Part shown: positions 62,041-64,000 of the stretch, piece after piece
How positions within the stretch are numbered: the stretch's first letter is position 1
Layout of the letters: every line of letters starts with the position of its first letter
Assembly (NCBI GenBank): GCA_005406025.1
Contig: BGZK01000722.1
Span: forward strand, 62,001 to 126,000
From: Eumeta japonica
Taxonomy: Eukaryota > Arthropoda > Insecta > Lepidoptera > Psychidae
Length of the DNA: 64,000 bases
Direction: 5' to 3'
The notes under the pieces: generated by a model
What the model was told of the DNA's origin: nothing
Database searches by the model: none
The model's input: the letters and a program-made list of their open reading frames with translations, nothing else
Translations under genes and position numbers: made by a program

Positions 62041-63177
62041 GTGATACAACGTGTGCATCCATTATAAATAGAAGACAATAAAGTACTATATGTATTTCTA
62101 TAAGGCTTTACCCTCAGTGTTTTTTCGAATGATTGAGAATTGTAAGTATTTGATGGAAGCCTTTATGATTTATTCTGTAACAGTAATTCAATATTTGAAC
62201 TTGAAGAATGGAAAAATAATAAAGACTTCCAAATTAACCAAAAAATATAACCGAACGTACTTCCTATTATATGGCAATACGTTTGAACTTATGTTATGTG
62301 AAAATCTAATTTTCATTAAAAATTGTTTAATGCACAAGCACGGCATATATTACGTAAGAGTTCTTCTTTCAATATCTAATCGAGTGGCGCAGAACAAAAC
62401 CTGACATCCGATAGCCATTTGCATATCCCAGGCACATGTGGCCCTAGACAATGGCCAAAATTGCCCTCGTATTTAATTTTCATAAAACGAGGCCGGTTTT
62501 AATCCGTCTGCGGACGAATAATAACCAACCCTTGGCTTGCAGCCTCCGAATTGGCTCCGGCGGCGCAGCGGCGAGGGTTTTATTAAATGATATTTTGTCG
62601 CTTTTGATATATTACTTGTACTGCACATTTCTCGATTAAAACAGAATTTTTAATATGTGACCACGTACACGACGCTGAAACGAAAATACGGTAATCCGTG
62701 ATATTAGGATGTATCACACACGTATTAGAGTCAGTTATTATGACATACTATTACTGGATTAAAACACATAGTTAATAACGTCATGATTGTACAATTACAT
62801 TTTTAATACAAATCACATTTTAATACAATTACAATTTTGCTAAGCGCCTAAGGAAAAAACTTTCCTCGGAAATAAATCCCTCTAATAATATACACACAAG
62901 AAAATCCTCTTACAAATTCATTATTACAAAATATAATTAAAAATGTTCAAAAAAGAGCAGATTTGGTATGTTTATCGGAATACATTGCTAAACATACAAC
63001 ATATAAACAAAGTATTTGCTTACTTTTTACAAACATGATAAAAAAAAATGAATTACATATTTAAAAATTAACATCTTATACCTTACGCGATATCAATTTG
63101 TTTTGTACATATATAAATATTATAAAGCTTTTCATGATATTAAAACGGAAAATAATCATTACTAAACTATGCGCAAT

Positions 63178-63219
63178 ATTGTAAATCGACACTAAAATGC
63201 TTTAATATCGATTTACAAT
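63178..63219. repeat. 12-bp perfect inverted repeat
   Basis: attgtaaatcga and tcgatttacaat are exact reverse complements around an 18-nt loop. No recognised flank. Confidence 0.65.
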
Positions 63220-63909
63220 TTTTAGTTCAATTGCAGTAATATTAAAAAAGTAGGTTTTACCGTTCTAGATTTCCCTGTTGAGTAAAATAATCCTATGTAT
63301 TTCCTATATCAGTTACAAATTAAAATTGTATTTTATTATTATAACTTTAATAAAAAGTTTCAATGCGTTGTAATTGACTTATTTACTTGTATCACACTTA
63401 TTTAAGACGCAAAACTCATTGTGACCGGAAATAAATTGCATATATGCCAAATAAAACTATCACTTATTGTATAAGCAAATATCAAAATACAACTTTGAAA
63501 TTTTATATATGCTTTTTTCTTAATAGTACATATATCATTATGGAAATGGACATTTACTATTAAAACATTTATGTTTATGTAAAACTGTGCTAATAAATTA
63601 GAAATAAAAATGACGTTCATATAGCTTTTATTTTATACGAAAAAGACTACATTTAAAGTTTCTATTAACGTAATAAAACATAATCAATAATTTATTATGT
63701 TCAAAAATCCACTGCGATGTTAAAATGTTACTTTTGAATGATGTAATAATATCGACACCTTTAAACAAACAAAATCGATAAATCATTTTTGCATATTATA
63801 GTATATTACATAAAATTGGACACGTTCATTAGCCTAAACTTATTTCGTAACGAAACTATTAAATGGATGTAAAAAGATAGGATTGTATAAAGGAGTATGA
63901 CATCTTATT

Positions 63910-63985
63910 ATTTATTGTATGACATCTAAATATACTTTAAGTAAAAATACATTTAGATGTCGTATGACATCTAAATATATTATAT
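63910..63985. repeat. Short direct and inverted repeat cluster
   Basis: gtatgacatctaaatata occurs at about 63918 and again near 63962 in the same orientation, with an inverted tacatttagatgtc between them. It is cut by the window edge, so it may be the start of a larger foldback or tandem structure. Confidence 0.6.
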
Positions 63986-64000
63986 ATTATAAAAATTATT

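Larger units (their letters stand above)
62041..64000. other. AT-rich end of window
   Basis: A short CpG-richer patch at 62440-62590 (cctccgaattggctccgg, cggcgcagcggcgagg) could be a further conserved block. The rest is AT-rich. A 12-bp perfect stem (attgtaaatcga / tcgatttacaat, about 63178-63219) and a repeated gtatgacatctaaatata word at 63918-63978 lie near the edge. Confidence 0.5.

Overview
This window looks like a stretch of AT-rich insect nuclear DNA, most likely from a moth or butterfly. No part of it can be supported as an intact host protein-coding gene. The reasons for Lepidoptera are internal. One reason is a dead mariner whose start codon and N-terminus match the cecropia-type mariners. 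Another is a nearly full-length but broken jockey/CR1-type non-LTR retrotransposon of the kind found across lepidopteran genomes. The third is a set of short dispersed repeats that I recognise from moth and butterfly sequence (the 'aggttccgta...ccgtccgtccg' family, the 'ctagctttccaccgc...gttcagtaatttcagagat' family, and a tRNA-headed SINE). I see no bacterial gene organisation, no operons, no Shine-Dalgarno sites, no CRISPR array and no rRNA. The longest open frame (178 codons) is a piece of the retrotransposon.

Layout. Positions 1-5,000 hold decayed hexanucleotide tracts, small inverted repeats and a diverged 120-bp repeat pair. A scrap of reverse transcriptase lies at 4,950-5,075. Positions 5,100-29,000 are mostly unique AT-rich sequence with several patches of higher GC and high CpG. 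Three of these patches (about 14.4-15.2, 17.7-18.1 and 24.0-24.5 kb) are the best candidates for conserved cis-regulatory DNA. The same stretch has a reverse-transcriptase fragment at 11.7-12.2 kb, a lepidopteran repeat at 16.3-16.65 kb, an old ~445-bp tandem duplication at 24.8-25.5 kb, and two long hairpins (14.0 and 28.7 kb).

Positions 29,000-33,650 form a transposon graveyard. A 2.9-kb minus-strand LINE (endonuclease then reverse transcriptase) is interrupted by a nested plus-strand repeat, and a dead mariner lies directly upstream of it. From 33.6 to 64 kb the sequence is again mainly unique. It carries a possible TIR element (36.8-37.2 kb), a LINE 3' fragment (40.2-40.6 kb), a ~120-bp tandem array of about five units (42.0-42.5 kb), a second mariner of a different subfamily inserted in a dispersed repeat (46.8-47.9 kb), a SINE (49.6 kb) and another copy of the dispersed repeat (57.1-57.8 kb). 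Further GC-rich patches follow at 35.99, 53.3, 54.1, 58.9, 59.9, 61.5 and 62.4 kb.

The elements do not work together as a system. They are successive insertions in what is probably an intron or intergenic interval of a regulated locus. I found no convincing evidence of a new biological system. The items most worth following are the long hairpins, the 120-bp array, the nested TE history, a possible short terminal exon ending in AATAAA plus A15 at 51.1-51.6 kb, and the GC/CpG patches.
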